From positions 2,292,141 to 2,356,140 of the forward strand of contig JACDOX010000007.1 of the NCBI GenBank assembly GCA_014549065.1: a DNA stretch of 64,000 bases, written 5' to 3'. Numbering within the stretch: the first letter of the stretch is position 1; every line of letters begins with the position of its first letter. Positions 36,393-49,667 of the stretch are shown piece by piece. The position numbers and the translations under genes are program-made. The stretch comes from Cardinalis cardinalis (taxonomy: Eukaryota; Chordata; Aves; Passeriformes; Cardinalidae). A model generated the notes under the pieces. The model had not been told where the DNA came from. It worked only from the letters and a program-made list of their open reading frames with translations, and did not search any database.

Positions 36393-38182
36393 ATATTGGG
36401 AAAAGTTCAAACCTGTGACAGTAAGGAAAGAATCATTTTGGAATACAGAAATATGCAAAAAGCAAAAGTGCTATAAAAGTCTTGAGGTAACAGTTAATAG
36501 GAAGTCAGCTATATTTCAAAGACTATGCCAGCAAAAAGAAAAGCAAAAATAACTTTAACATGATTTTAGGTGCGAACAGAGGTTCATCCATCATAGACCA
36601 GATACGTATTAAGACCTACCTTAATGCNAGAGTTGCAGCTTGGCCCCATAATNTTGAGCCGTGNGCATCTCAAAATTTACAAAATGTAAAGATTTCAGGA
36701 TAGAAAAACCCAAACTGAGATTCTATAAAATCTCACCTTTGAGGAAGAAATCAGAGTAGGGCAGAAATTTTATATATCCTGCCTAATGTATGTCATAGAG
36801 AGAAAACTTTGAAAAGTATAAATATAAAGCCATGAGAAAAAATGACTTAAAGTCATCCAAGGGGGCATAAATACAATAAAAGGGGAACAACAAGGCAATG
36901 TATAATTTTCTAGCCTTGAAATACATTCAGCTATAGAGCAGTCTTATAAGGCAGTGGTGGAAAACTCATCACTCCAGTACCTTCACCCTGTATTCTCTTG
37001 TTGCAACACAATAAAAAATTGCAACATCAGAAGTAAAGCATATTCTCTTACTGAAAAGAAGAAAAAAATTATTATGGACAGAATACCAGAATCAAATCTT
37101 TAAAAACGGCCTTGGAAAAAATATTTTAAAAAATAGCAGGGAATATTATTTTATTGGCAAAGAGAATGATAAGAGAATTGAATAGAATTATCATTACCAA
37201 TTTACATAAAGCCAGCTATGTTCATATTACAAAAAATCTTACTCGATTGTATCTTTCACTGAAACAGGCTTAGGTACTAGGGACAGGGACCTATAACTTC
37301 AATACTTCTAAAACACCAAAAACTGAGAATAAAGCTAGTCAGGGCAAAAGTGTTTTGTTTTGGTTTTTTTTTAATCTTGCTTTAACACCTACAGTGTCAA
37401 GTGAAAAAAAATTCTTGAAGTAACCATAGTGACAACAAATTTTTAAATATCACATTGAACAGTTATTTGTGCTCTTCAGGGCTGGAGTGAGGGGAAACTG
37501 TCCGGGAAATAAACATTTACCCTTTTAGATTAATCCAGGTGAAGGACTTTTTTGACTGCCTGAGAAATAATGTAGCACAATCCAAGCAGAGAGAATAGAA
37601 GGAGAGGAACAGAAGGTAAACCACTGTGAGGCTACTAAAACAGAGTAATAGCAGTTCAGTCACACTCCATGCATGGCAAGCATGCAAACACAGCCTGATA
37701 TCACAAAGGCGTTTGATGAAAGAGGTAAATGAGACAGAACAAACAAAAATACTATTTTTGAACAGGCATTTTCCTTTAGCAGCAGCAGAAACAGCTTGTT
37801 CTCTCTCCCTCAAAGGAAAATCTCTGCCCTGTACCTTGTTTCAACTTTTAAAATTTTTTGCAATTTTTTTTTGGTATTTGCATCCTATTTGGTGAAGTTC
37901 CAAACTGAAATGAAACCTGTTCCAAACTACCCCATGTGACTAGAGATACTTGGTGAGCTGCCTCTCATTTAACAGCGATGGGAAGCAGCAGCCAATACCC
38001 CACGGGCCCCTGTCCATAAGGGCCCCTGAGGCAAGAACTGCTGCTGTTTTTGAATGCAGGTGAACNGCAGTGGATTATTGACTCAGTTTAAGGACAAGTG
38101 AGAAGTTCACAAAACTGTGTTCCCAAAAGAAACTTGAAAGTAATAAAGATTATGTCAATTTGATCTCTCCTACCCCTCCACC

Positions 38183-38210
38183 AAAAAAAAAAAAAAAAAA
38201 AAAAAAAAAA
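38183..38210. repeat. Poly-A run of 28
   Basis: Uninterrupted A homopolymer flanked by CCACC on the left and GGTGG on the right, the latter being the reverse complement of the former. No retrotransposon body is seen upstream that would make it an element tail. Confidence 0.9.
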
Positions 38211-40814
38211 GGTGGTAACAGACCAACTGCTGAAGGATTTGAGGAACATGAATACGGGCTTGAATGGAACAGTCTGAAAAATTTCTTCTGCACAGGGAAA
38301 AGACTTTGTGCAACATGACCAAACAGTATGATGCATTAAAGCACACAGCTGCATGGAAGCAGAAAGAACATTTCAGGGCAGAGAACAGCACATGATATAT
38401 TTTAAACAGAAATATTATGGTTCACATTTTTTCCGAGGCTAAAATGAAACTTTCGCAAATGTCCTAGTTTTACTGCTCACATTTACATTGTGGCAAATAC
38501 AGAACAAGAAATACTGATTAAGAGTTTCCTCAGTGGGTATTTACGCGTAAAAGTAGNGCTATTTGTAAGTCTTTATTAGGTACCATCTTTCTTCCTCCTT
38601 TGTGAATTTACATCTGAGCACAGACATGGAATAATGAGGCCCAGAAACTATACTGCACAATGAGACAAAGGATTATAAAGAGCTAATCAAACAAAAAATC
38701 AGCTTGTAGCCACNAGGAAGTAGTACACAAAAAATATTTTTTTGCTTGCCTCTTTCACAACCTACTATGTAACTTGGGGCAAGTGTAATCTAATTTGAAC
38801 TAAAACATCCTTCTTTGCAATGAATAAAAACCTAGGGATTACACAAATTTTACTATTCCACATTTAATATTAGCATACACGGATACAAATATAGTGCATT
38901 TACAAATAAAATTTGAAATCAGCATAGCTTCTTAAAAATTTCTGCTTCTCCACTTCAGTCACTGGTNTATTTAATCAGACTGACCTATAATNTATGTCAT
39001 TAGGCCATTTCCATTAGGAAACATGTAAGATCCTGTCCATTTAATCTAGAACTTCAACCAAGTACTTCCAGTCACTGTAACCTGGTTACTACCTGATGAA
39101 AGATTTCTTGTCTGAAAGATTCCTGTGAAAATCATTCGAGATCACAAATCTAACATGAGTTCTGAGGAAAAAAACAAGACATCCTAAATGCTGACTTTTT
39201 TACAAAAAAGTGCTTCATTTTACCTTTTTCATATTCTTATTTTCCTAACAATATTTCAATGATTAACAATGCTTCCTAATTGTGTTTCAATATTTAAATA
39301 TTTTTTGAAGGACAGTTTTTCTTCTTTTTCATTTTTTTCATTCATTAGGAACAGATTAAAATACAGCTAAGTAATATCTGTGTGTATTTTAATTTGATGT
39401 TACAGGGCCCATCTGTATATACACCGTTCAATATTCCTGTCTATTTTGATTACTATTTTTGAAGGAAATTTAGGACTGAATTTGAAGTAAGATAATAGGA
39501 AAATAATTTATTAAATAGATTGAAGTATATAATTAGCAGGAGGACATTTGATTTCTAACATGNGTATCTAACACAGTAGTAGACCAAGGGCTAGTAACCA
39601 TCTTTCCCATCCCACGCTATGCCTACCCATGAACAAAAGCTTCAAATTCAAAGAAAAAAAAAATTAAAAGAAATCAAGCAGTATTTCTGCCNAAATCATC
39701 AGCAAACTCTACAACTGTCCACTTAAAAGTCCATTCCTAAGCTTATTTTCAGCACCATTCATTCTAAATGAAAACATAAAAGTGGTTTATGGGACAGAGN
39801 ACAACCAGAAGATGTTTCTATATTTTGGTAGGGAAGATGGGTTTCTCATATGGGCAAAGCCATTTTGCTTTTGGTGTTTTTTAATGAAGACTAGAATTCA
39901 GACAATCCAAAACATGCATTTACATATTTATACATCAAGAAAAACCTGTGTCAGGAAACAATAAGTCTGAATAATGTGTAAAANATGAACTCATATATCT
40001 GCAGTATTAGATTTGACTGTGCTGCAAAAAATTCAAACATGTTCTTACCATGAAGTCTGTTAATATAATTTTCCCACATTTTACAGATTTTANAATGATC
40101 TACACTTTGCAGGAAATTCAATCATGCTTTTCTTTTACACCGATATATTGCAAAATTTAAGTTCATCAAACTTGTACATACAATCAAGAAAGCAAAACTT
40201 GCATACTCTGCTATTGCCCCAGTGACACTTTATTATTGATTTNAATTTGGAATTCCTATAATTAATAATGAATTCTGAAAAAAAGTAAAATTTTACCTCC
40301 ATTCTGATTCAAGACAAGAGATGCCTCTCCGAATAGAAGTACATTCTTAAATCATTCCTAAATTATATTTATAAGCATAAACATTTTCTAACTTTCTGCT
40401 AAAANTTTTCTCATAAAATACAGAATAAAATTCCTAACTATATTTCAATGTTCAAAATAGGTTAGCCCTCTCATAATCAATAAAGTTCATTCAGCTTGAT
40501 TCCACTAGAGCAGGATTTACTTTCTTAGATTTAGCAAAAAAGATATACTCCCACAGAATTTCAGAGCAGAGTTTTCTAGCCTTTGACAGTACATGAAGAC
40601 TAATTTTGCAACTGGAAAAAATGGCAAAATCTGCTAATGCAATCCAAATCTCTCAGATTCACCAGTCTTATGACAGTTTGCAATGTAAAATATTCCGGAA
40701 CTACTGCTAATGGTAGCATTTTCTTGCTGCAGCTAAAAANTTTTAATACTGTAGCAGGAGAAGATGAAATATGATTTACGTTTCCCTTGGTTCATAAAAT
40801 ACCCCAAAATCTTG

Positions 40815-41010
40815 TTTCAAAATTTCTAGCTTTAATACCCACTGCTTGTGTCTATCAGAGATTATTCCTGGAAGATACTTGGAGCAGCTCTGATCAGATG
40901 ACTCCAGCATAGGCTCTTTCCCTAGAATCTGTTTTCTGCCAATGTCAGATATGGAATACTGAGCTGAATGGACCTTTTCCATCATCTAGTATTCCCATAT
41001 TTTTAAGATG
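40815..41010 (-). repeat. Ancient amniote dispersed repeat (GGTCAGACCA family), inverted
   Basis: Read on the minus strand it gives GGTCCATTCAGCTCAGTATT, CCATATCTGACATTGGCAGA, AAACAGATTCTAGGGAAAGA and GCTGCTCCAAGTATCTTCC. These match the order of the conserved core in the copy at 19124 plus its downstream region. It is old and diverged, and the 5' boundary is approximate. Confidence 0.6.
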
Positions 41011-42577
41011 AATGTAAATCAGAAAGAAAATATATAGAAGAAAACAAGTAAACAAATAATGTTTCTCAGTTGTTGCCTTTACCTATCCATACATCAGAGA
41101 GACATTTCCATTTACAAGAAAATTAATTATTCTTCCAGTTCTGACTGTGTATGTGTGCAGGTCCACATATACTGTGTGTGAATACCATATACCAGCATGT
41201 AAACAGCTGGTTGTGACTGCAATTGCAGCTTCACCCTGGATGAAATATTTTTNAAATTGAAAATAACAATATTGTAATTTATTTTAATTTCCTGGTATTC
41301 AAAGAGATTAATTAATCCATTTTAATGACACCTACCTGGATGAATTAAATTTCAATTAGACTTTGATTAGAAAGAGATGACTGGAGGGGCTGCCACTAAA
41401 AAGAGAATAAAATAACCAGCAAGTTTGCCCNAGAGGACTGTGAACAAACCACAAACCAGAGGATGGGGCTGGTGTCTGGCATTTTCAGTGCCTTTTTAAT
41501 TGCAGCATCTTTTACCATATTTACTTCAAGAATTATGTCTGATGCTTCTGTTATCTACCAAGGGCACTTTTCACCCTACAATTGTTCTACCCTACAATTT
41601 TCTGAAATCATTGCAAGTGTTACATCAGAGTGTATCTTTAGGCTTCCTGCATGTAAGAATCAAGAGATAGTTCTTGATAAGTTCAAAAAAATACGATAAG
41701 TAAAAGTTCCTGAAAATAANATATAGCTGAAATAGAAAGCTACAAAAGGGCAAGGAATAAACGTCAGACAGCAAAGGATGCCCACCTTTCGTAGAGGTGA
41801 ATATATATGGCACAGTTCTGACCTGGACATAAAGCTGACAAGCAAAATGTTAGTGTTTACTAAGTCTAATCATACCTTCATAAAAAAATTGTCTCTACAN
41901 GAAGAGGAAAAAAACCCCAAATTTTGCAAGGAAGCTCAATACTACCTTTGNAAAGTACAAAGAGCTAGATACTTCAGTGATGCTTCAGATGAGCATACAA
42001 AAAACCATTTTTGAATGCTTACACTGAATTCTGAATCATTTCTGCAGCAGTAGTTAATTGGACATCTTAGTTCCTGGGCTACATGGCAGTTCCTGAGTTA
42101 TTTCCAAATTGCAGCACATACATCTATGTTTAAATTCCACTGCTTTGAATTTATCTTTTTCAAGTTCTGTTTTAGAAATGTGGCTGACCTGGCAGCTCCT
42201 GACTGCTTGATGTTACTTCGCTTTAATTCTAAATGTCATTAGAATTCTGCTTGCTCTACAGTCCCTCACTTCACTGTCACAAGCTCACAGAGAATGATTG
42301 TGGAGGGAAGCTCTGTCTGAACAGCTAAAATCCAGAAAAANCCCAGCTGGAGTCCAGGTCTCCATTTATATCAGCAAGTGCCTTTTCATACAGCNAGATT
42401 AGAAAATGGAATATACACGTGCAAATAAGTGCATAACATAATATTTGTACTTACATGACACCTAATAAAAAAATACATTTTCTATGCAGTATTTAATCCT
42501 CAAATTACTTTTTCCAAAGACATCATCTTCCAAATTTTTTATACTAATAGGACCTTNNTCAAGGTCATCAAATGGTT

Positions 42578-42662
42578 TTTCACAGAATATGCTGAGTTGG
42601 AAGGGACNCACNAGGATCTTNGACTCCAACTCCTGTCCCTGCCCAGGACTAACCCCAAAGAC
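42578..42662 (-). mobile_element. CR1 LINE fragment, extreme 3' end
   Basis: Antisense CR1 tail: CACAGAATATGCTGAGTTGG, AAGGGACNCACNAGGATCTT, then ACTCCAACTCCTGTCCCTGC and CCAGGACTAACCCC. The three ambiguous bases within 14 positions lie where copies of this family vary. Confidence 0.92.
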
Positions 42663-44432
42663 ATAAATTTACTTTTGGGCAGCACTTTTTNAAAAGAGCC
42701 TTAACTGGCTTACTAAAGGTCACAATGGAGAAAAGCTTTAGAAGCAGAAGATACTTGGTCTAAATCCAAGCATAAAATTGTGTCTATGATCATTAAATAT
42801 TTGGCACCTTTTAAGAAAATGTTAACAAAAATTATCTGGGACAGAGAGACAGCTTTCCTTGCATAGGTCAAATGCAGCAGCAGTTAAAGTTAAAAAAGTG
42901 TTTCTGTAGAGAAACCAAATGTCTGTGTAGTAGCAATGATTAGGTGAAACGGAAATATAGAGCACACTGCAAAAAGACCATCTGAAATAATGAATAGACA
43001 CTTCATTTACTTCTAAAGTATATGGTAAGACAATCCATCTACCTCNGTGTTGAATTTCCAGAAGACAGAAAGTGGAAAAAAATAAGAGGTTTATTCTAGT
43101 TCCCTTAGGCTAAAAGATCTGGACACCACTATAATTTTTAGTTCTTATCTCAGTCTTAGAAATACTAGTGAGAGCACACCAAAAATATATTTAACTATGA
43201 GATTTGCCTGTGTCATTATATTAAGGCAGGCTTTCTTCATGCATCAGCAGTGTCAGCAGAGAAATTAACATTTGGGAAATCATCAGCCCGTGATTCAAGG
43301 ACATCTATCAATAAGTACACAATTTTCTTTCTGTCAATTTAGTATAAAGGAAGAAAAGAAGTCTTAATTTTTAAAATGACTTGTTAATCAATTATTTACC
43401 AGAGAATAGAGTTGTAAGCAGCTGAAAACTGAATGTTCAATATGAGTTTTCTGCAATCATGAACTTCTGGGCACTGCTGTTTATAAGTTTATGGAAGAGA
43501 AGGTCAAAACTATTCTTCAAAATCCTTACAATTCAAAAGCAAAAATTAATGCCCATATATGTTCCTCCTTGGTCTTCCATGCCCCGCAATGCTTTTAGGA
43601 CACACTACAGTGAAATGTTGATGCCTCTACTCACAGGTGCCCAGCAGAAGAACAACTTATTGGATGAGAAAAAACAGAAGATTTGGGCAAGGAAAACTTA
43701 TTTAATTAATGAAAAATTAAAAACAATCTCATTTTTATCCTAAATATAGATAGTAGCCACACCTAAACCCTTAAAAATTTATAGAAAATAATTACATTAT
43801 TCCATCCCCTGGTCTCTGTAAGTCTCAGAATTTCATGTGAGAAATTTTTCATTTTGAGTTATTGATCTAATATTCACCGTGAATCAGAGACCTTTTGCAA
43901 CCTTTTAAAACTTGGGTTTACAAAGAGGATTTTGATTTTCACACACATTTAGACAGCTTATATACCCTTGTATTTTTCTCTCACATGATATTCCAGTTAT
44001 AAATAGTCAAACAGGAAGAGCTGACTTTTTGGATNAGTTGCTCTGTAAAACATTTTAAACTATAATTTCAAGAAAACAGAGTACTGTAACTCAGAAGGAG
44101 TTGAAATTATAACTTTCAATGTTCAAATATTACTTCTAACTTCATTTCACATCTAATCAGAATGCTTCTCCCTTTCCAAATATTTCCCTTATTATTACTA
44201 TTTCCAAATGAAGAGGATGCCCTGTCTTTTCTATATTGCTTGCAAAAGCAATCAGTAGTCAGGACTGAGAGAAAACTCTTTCCTTAGGAAGAAGNAGATG
44301 AATGTTATTCTACTGCATGCATTTACTCACTTTCAAAAAATTTATTCAAGGGTCGTCTTGAAATACTTCAATGTCAATTAGAGTTTGTTCAGTAAACCAA
44401 TTTGGTTTCCATAGTCCTCTGTTTTGATTTCA
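42663..44432. other. Unique AT-rich stretch, no gene seen
   Basis: No recognised repeat. A 94-codon frame at 43459-43743 (+) has no recognisable features and normal AT-rich background composition. Confidence 0.55.
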
Positions 44433-45075
44433 AATCATAGAACCATAGAATAGTTTGGCTGGAAGGGACCTTAATGATCATCTAGTTCCAATGCCTGGCC
44501 AGGGACAGGGACACTTCCCATTGCTCAATGTCCCATCCAACCAGCCATTGAAACCTGACAGGGTTGGGCCATCCACAACCTCTCTGGGCAACCTCTTCCA
44601 GTGCCTCATCATCCTTACAATAAAGGATTTCTTTTATTATACGACNTAAATTTCCCCTCTTTCAGTTTGAACCCATTGCTCTTTGTCCTATCACTGCAGT
44701 CTGTGATGAAGAGTTCCACTCTGGTTTCTGCAGGCCCTCTTCAAATACTGGAATGTTGCTGTCAGTTCTCCATGCAACCTCCTCTTCTATGGGCTGAGTA
44801 GCTCCAAATCTCTTAACCTTTCTTCATAGTAGAAGTGCCTTAGTCCTCTTATCAACTCNATGNCCCTCCTCTGGACTTGTTCCANTAGTTCNGTGTCCTT
44901 ATGNTGTGGGCACCAGAACTTCACACAATACTCCAGGTGGGGCCTTTGCAAGAGCTGAAAGGAAGAACCACATCCCTTGACCTGCTGGCCNCACTCNTTT
45001 TATGATTCTTCCTACAATCTTCCCACAATCCTTTCTATGCATTTCAGAAGCATAGACAACTTTTCTTACACAGTG
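44433..45075 (-). mobile_element. CR1 LINE fragment, ORF2 C-terminus and 3' UTR
   Basis: Starts on the + strand with the antisense tail AAATCATAGAACCATAGAAT, AGTTTGGCTGGAAGGGACCT and AATGATCATCTAGTTCCAAT. It continues CTCTCTGGGCAACCTCTTCC and AGTGCCTCATCATCC, then CCCTCCTCTGGACTTGTTCC and CTCCAGGTGGGGCCTTTGCA. This is the classic order of antisense CR1, well preserved over about 640 bases. The element is 5'-truncated in the reverse transcriptase C-terminal region. Nine ambiguous bases fall in its 5' half. Confidence 0.96.
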
Positions 45076-48000
45076 ATGCAATATATTCAACNCTGTGGCC
45101 TATGCAGCATGTTTTTACACACGTACATGCTGTATTAAATCCGCAATAGCCTGCTGTTTCAAAATTACATTGCATCTATGTTAAACTACATAACACTGGA
45201 GAGCTGTAGTAGGTAGTTTTACTCTGTGCCTAGAGCACATTAAATTTTGCTATGCATTGTTCAGGATTTCCTTGCATTAAACATGATCATGATCTCAGTT
45301 CACATGACCTGAAGTGATTTATTTTTAGGCACCACTTTAATTATGACTGCTTTTGCTCACATGTTCATGAATATTGGAAGCATGAGTGGCTGCATGAAAT
45401 TGGAAGTTCAAAATGGACTACTGTAATTTCTAGGTGAATTTGATACAATCAATTAACATGCAAGGAATTTGCAGTGAGCTGCTTTTATGAAAAAAATCAA
45501 TAAACTCTTGTAATAAAAATGGTAATAAACATGCTAGTTCAGTAAATAATGAAAAAAATAGATTATGTGCTTTATTGGACTAATTAGGAAATGCTTTATA
45601 GGATCAAATGTTCTCACCAAAATTAAAGAAATTCCTTTTTGAAAGAGTCATGAAAATAATTTCCTTTTTCCTACTGAACTCTCCAAACTAGTGGAAACTC
45701 ATTGAACTGTAGCTCTTCCACAGACTTTATATGGGTTTTTTTATATGGGATTTTAATTTAGGTTATAAAAAACAATGTCTGAAAAGAAACAAGTCAAGAA
45801 ATTCCACACCTGAAATCCTGTATGACTGCAGACATTCTATATTGTGCTTGGTAAATATATCAAAAAAGAAATATCATAGATTTTTTTTTAAATCTTTTTT
45901 ACTTTAAGGGAGATTTTCTCTATTAGATAATTTTTTTTTTTTTGCCCAGCTATGATTTTAAATATACATTCAGCATGGAGAAAGCACAAAGGAGAAAGAG
46001 CTCCCTGCTTTATTGAATGAAATTAGAATTGCATCTTTGCTTTCCTTTTAATATGCGTTTAACTTGTTTTGCCGAATCGAGTTCTAAACAGTTACCCTTG
46101 GAAGGTGTCTTACCCTGCCCCCAATTAGTTTAATAGCAACAGTCAAGGATTTGAAGTATTCTGAGAACACNTTTTCTCTGTCACCCTCCTATTTCATGAT
46201 TGGCTGCTAGTGACAAAATATATTCCTGCACAGTCACAGTTTCAAATGATTCTCTTTTAATTAGTCTTACTCAAAACCGTCTGTGACTGATAGAAATAAC
46301 AATAGCTTCAACTTCTTTTCATCATGAAGTCTGAACTTTATGTGTCTTGTCCAGAAGACTGATTGTTTATGCCACAGCTTGTCCTAATGCCTTCAAAAAT
46401 ATTTGAGTCTTTTCTGACTTGTAAGAAAACTAAAGGGCTAAAACAGACAATTTGTAAAAAGCAGATCATTTCAAGAGGTGTAACTTCTAGTCAGGCAGAA
46501 GTTCAGGTTGCTGTTTCTTACTTTCATGAGAGAATAAAACTTTTCAGATATATATTTTCTATCATTAAGTTTTATCAGATTACATTTATTTTATGNTAGA
46601 TCAAGGTCCAACTTCAATCATGCCTGGATGAGCTAAAGAAATGAGGTAAAGGAAAATGTTTTTTACAGGAAGAAGTCAAAACAAATTCAAAATATTCTTT
46701 CTGGTGCCTTAGCACATAAAAATTCACATTTTCTGAAAATCCTTAACTATTTTGAGCGCCGGGTCAATATTAGCTATACATTTAATCTTCCATTTAATAT
46801 AGCTGCAAGCAATGAGATCTGGGTTTTATGCCTTGAAAAAGTCCACAGCCAATCATATACAGTGCAATTCATCAGTCAAGCCAGGAGAAAAAGGAATGGA
46901 GAACATACAACTGGTTTTAAAGTTTCTCAAGAAACTTCTTTTAGCTTTTGTAAAAGAAACAGATAATAAGAGGCATAAGGAGAAACTCTAGCTGTAAGGC
47001 TGGCTTTCAAGTATGTGACTGGCTGCCATGGAGAGATCAGCCACATGGGAGACTNCAGCTGCTGCGAGAGGAGGACAGGTATGTGCACAGGAATCAGAGG
47101 GATAGAGAAATTGATATGTCAGATTCATGCCAGATATGTATGCCATGCCAATAAAAAAAGGGTTTTTCCAAGGGAAAGCAATCTCTGTTAAATGTGATTT
47201 AATCTTGGTTGGACATGTCAGATATTGCTGACCTGAACCTTTTATGTGGCTTAAAATAACTGTCCCCTCAAAAACAAAATAAAGCAAAACAAACCCCCAC
47301 AATAATAACAGAAAACTGTTCTGTTTGATTTTTATGAAAAAGGCATTTTCTCCTCCAGCAGATATACCAGTGGTTGAAGAGAAAATGAAGGAGAATGCAT
47401 TTCAGTGCAGTCTAGTCTGAAAGGAATGTAAATAAGTTTTTGGTAGCTTTGTCGCAAAATCATATATGCAAAATCATATATGCAAACTATTTAAAATTTT
47501 TCCTTTTGTCCATAGTGTTATTCTTTAATTGTCTACAGTGCTCCCCCAAATTAATACCAAAAACATCATTATAGTCTTTTGTAATTAACTTTGCTTTAAT
47601 TTTAATTAGCTTCATTCTGTGGCCAGTCCATGGCCGTTTAGTTCAGTGAGAGTTGGAACAATCTCATAACTTGCCAGTTGCAAATTTTCTTAAGTATTGT
47701 TTTTTTACAAAATATTATTTTTTCTTGTCNTAGGGAAATATATGCTTTTATTCCCCACCATGTTTTCCTCTAAATCATGTACTGTGCCATTACATATCAG
47801 CAATTCAGGACCTAAATGGTTTAAAACACNGTATTTCTTTCCACAGACTTGTTTAAAAATAGAGACATCTCTACTCAGAGATACATTTTTTTGTGTAGGT
47901 TAGTTATTACAGTAATGAGGTATTTTTAAAGAAAAATATAGCAAACACAATATTTACTTGCTATTTGGTAAAACAATGAAAGGNCATACAGATATTCAGA

Positions 48001-48633
48001 ATTCAGTAGCCATTCTAGGGTGATAAAACCTATTAATTCAATTTAAAAATGCAAACTATCTCTCTATTTTTCCCATGTATCTTTTTTTTATATCATATTC
48101 ACCTTAATGTTCTAACAATAGCTATTTCTAGATGAAGCTGGTAACCACATTATTTAGGTGAATACTTTACAAGTTCACCTTATACTATTACATAATCTCA
48201 ATCACTAAATTTCATACTGTATTATTCAATCTGTTCAATGAATCAGGAGGATTATGACTAGGAAAACTGTGCTGGAGAGTTTACTTTTTCTACATTTTCT
48301 TCCCTAATAAAATAGCCTATTAATATAAGTGGAATTATTGAAACTTAATCACGTCATGTGGTAAAACATTTTTTCTTTTCCTCAGAAATCCTTCAATTTT
48401 TCAGTGTTTTATATGTGGCCAGAGTGACTTGCTCTTCCTTATAAAATTCATTTGGTACCTTTTGCAGTCTTAAACTATTGAGTTGCTCCGATGAATCTTC
48501 ACCTTCTGTATTAATTTTTTTTACTAGANTTCGAACACACATTTCTATATGGCNGGAAAATACGCTGCATGCTAATCTCACTATAACAGAGTTCATTAGA
48601 GTTCATAGCCTAAATAGAGGTCCTTCTTTCCTT
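45076..48633. other. Unique AT-rich stretch, no gene seen
   Basis: No recognised transposon. 45220-45620 is dense in ATTA/TAAT and ATGCAAA-like words and has the look of conserved non-coding DNA, but one sequence alone cannot show this. A 14-bp tandem repeat lies at 47454-47486. Confidence 0.5.
47454..47486. repeat. 14-bp tandem repeat, about 2.4 copies
   Basis: Unit GCAAAATCATATAT repeated in tandem without mismatch. Confidence 0.88.
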
Positions 48634-48643
48634 ATCCACTTCA

Positions 48644-49667
48644 TTGGATTTACATGGCAAAATTTTGGTAGTGGAGGTACTTACTGCATGGGAGGCCTCT
48701 GTGAGAAGACATCAGAAACTTCCCCCATGCCTTGACAGAGCCATTTTCATCCAGCTCCAAGACAGTCCTGTCTCTGGCCACAGCAGAGCTCATCAGGAGC
48801 ATTGGGATTTAGAATGTTAAAGAAGAAGGAAAAGTATTAAGTGGCAACTGGGAGAGAGGAGAGAATATCTGAAAGAAACAGTCCTGNAGACAACAAGGTC
48901 AGTGGAGAAGGAAGGGACTGAGATTCCCCTGCAGCCTGCGGTGCAGCCCATAGAATTCCACAGGGATGCAGAAATCCACCTGTAGCTTGTGGAGTACCTT
49001 CTGCTGGAGCAGATGGATGTCTGAGGCAGGCTGTGACAGTGTGAGAAGCTCATGGTGGCACAGGCTCCTGTCAGGACCTGCGACTCCATGGAGAGAGAAG
49101 CCCACATTGAAGCAGGTTTGCCGGCAGAAAAATCTTGTGATCTCAGGAGACACACACCCTGAGGAAGTTTTCCCTGAGGGGCTACCCNCTATGGAATAGG
49201 GAACATGCTGGAGCAGTTTGTGAAGTACTGCAGCCCATGAGGAAACGATCTGTGTTGTAGAAGCTCTGGAATGACTGTATCCCTTGGATGGGTCCTNATA
49301 CTGGAGCTGGGAAAGGGGGTGAGGAGGAAAGAGTATTAGAGACATGTAATGAACTTACTGGAACTTCCATGCTCCTGGGGCTTCTGTGTGGGGAGGAGCT
49401 GGGAGTAAAGTTTAGCCTGCAAGAAAGGGAGAGGTGGAGGGAAGCTGCTTTTAGATTTGTTCTTCTCATTATCCTACTCTGTTTGATTGACAGTAAGTTG
49501 CATTTCTTGCCTGATGTTGAGTCTGTTTTGGCCGCGACAGTTATTGGTAAGTGATTTCTCTGTTCTTATCTTGATCCATGTGCTTGTTGCAGTACTTTCT
49601 CTCCTTGTATTGTTGAGGAAGANAAATGGTATAGCAACTGGCGGCCAGGCAAGGTCAAACCATCACA
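48644..49667 (+). mobile_element. Avian LTR-like dispersed repeat, about 1 kb
   Basis: The block order matches a repeat I know from many bird genomes. Words include TTACATGGCAAAATTTTGGT, AGAAACTTCCCCCATGCCTT, GACAGAGCCATTTTCATCCA, TGGAGCAGTTTGTGAAGTAC, TCTCATTATCCTACTCTGTT and GCGACAGTTATTGGTAAGTG. It ends GGCGGCCAGGCAAGGTCAAA CCATCACA. A decayed promoter-like region (TTTAGAATGTTAAAGAAG, about 48808), a degenerate internal tandem array and a U5-like end suggest an LTR of an endogenous retrovirus. No internal viral genes adjoin it. A 10-bp direct repeat, ATCCACTTCA, occurs at 48634-48643 and 49667-49676. That is longer than a retroviral integrase would leave, so the class is not settled. Confidence 0.72.
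48998..49300 (+). repeat. Degenerate tandem array within the LTR-like repeat
   Basis: A motif of the CTGGAGCAGnnnn...CTGCAGCCCATG type recurs, for example near 49002, 49058, 49107, 49209 and 49254. Spacing is about 50 bases or multiples of it, with heavy divergence. It is an old internal minisatellite carried by the family. Confidence 0.6.

Larger units (their letters stand above)
34386..42577. other. Unique AT-rich stretch, no gene seen
   Basis: About 8 kb with no credible exon. It holds a purine-rich patch (36330-36400), a 28-base poly-A run (38183-38210) and one ancient repeat (40815-41010). A TATA-like ATATAAAAGGGCAG lies at about 35446 and a pyrimidine-rich acceptor-like TTAACTCTTCCTGCAG at about 35524. 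They are not linked to a recognisable coding frame. Confidence 0.5.

Noticed and set aside
48899..49345. 148-codon minus-strand frame and overlapping 112-codon frame at 48817-49155
   Set aside because: Both fall inside the LTR-like repeat and are produced by its internal degenerate tandem array. There is no recognisable domain and they cross ambiguous bases.
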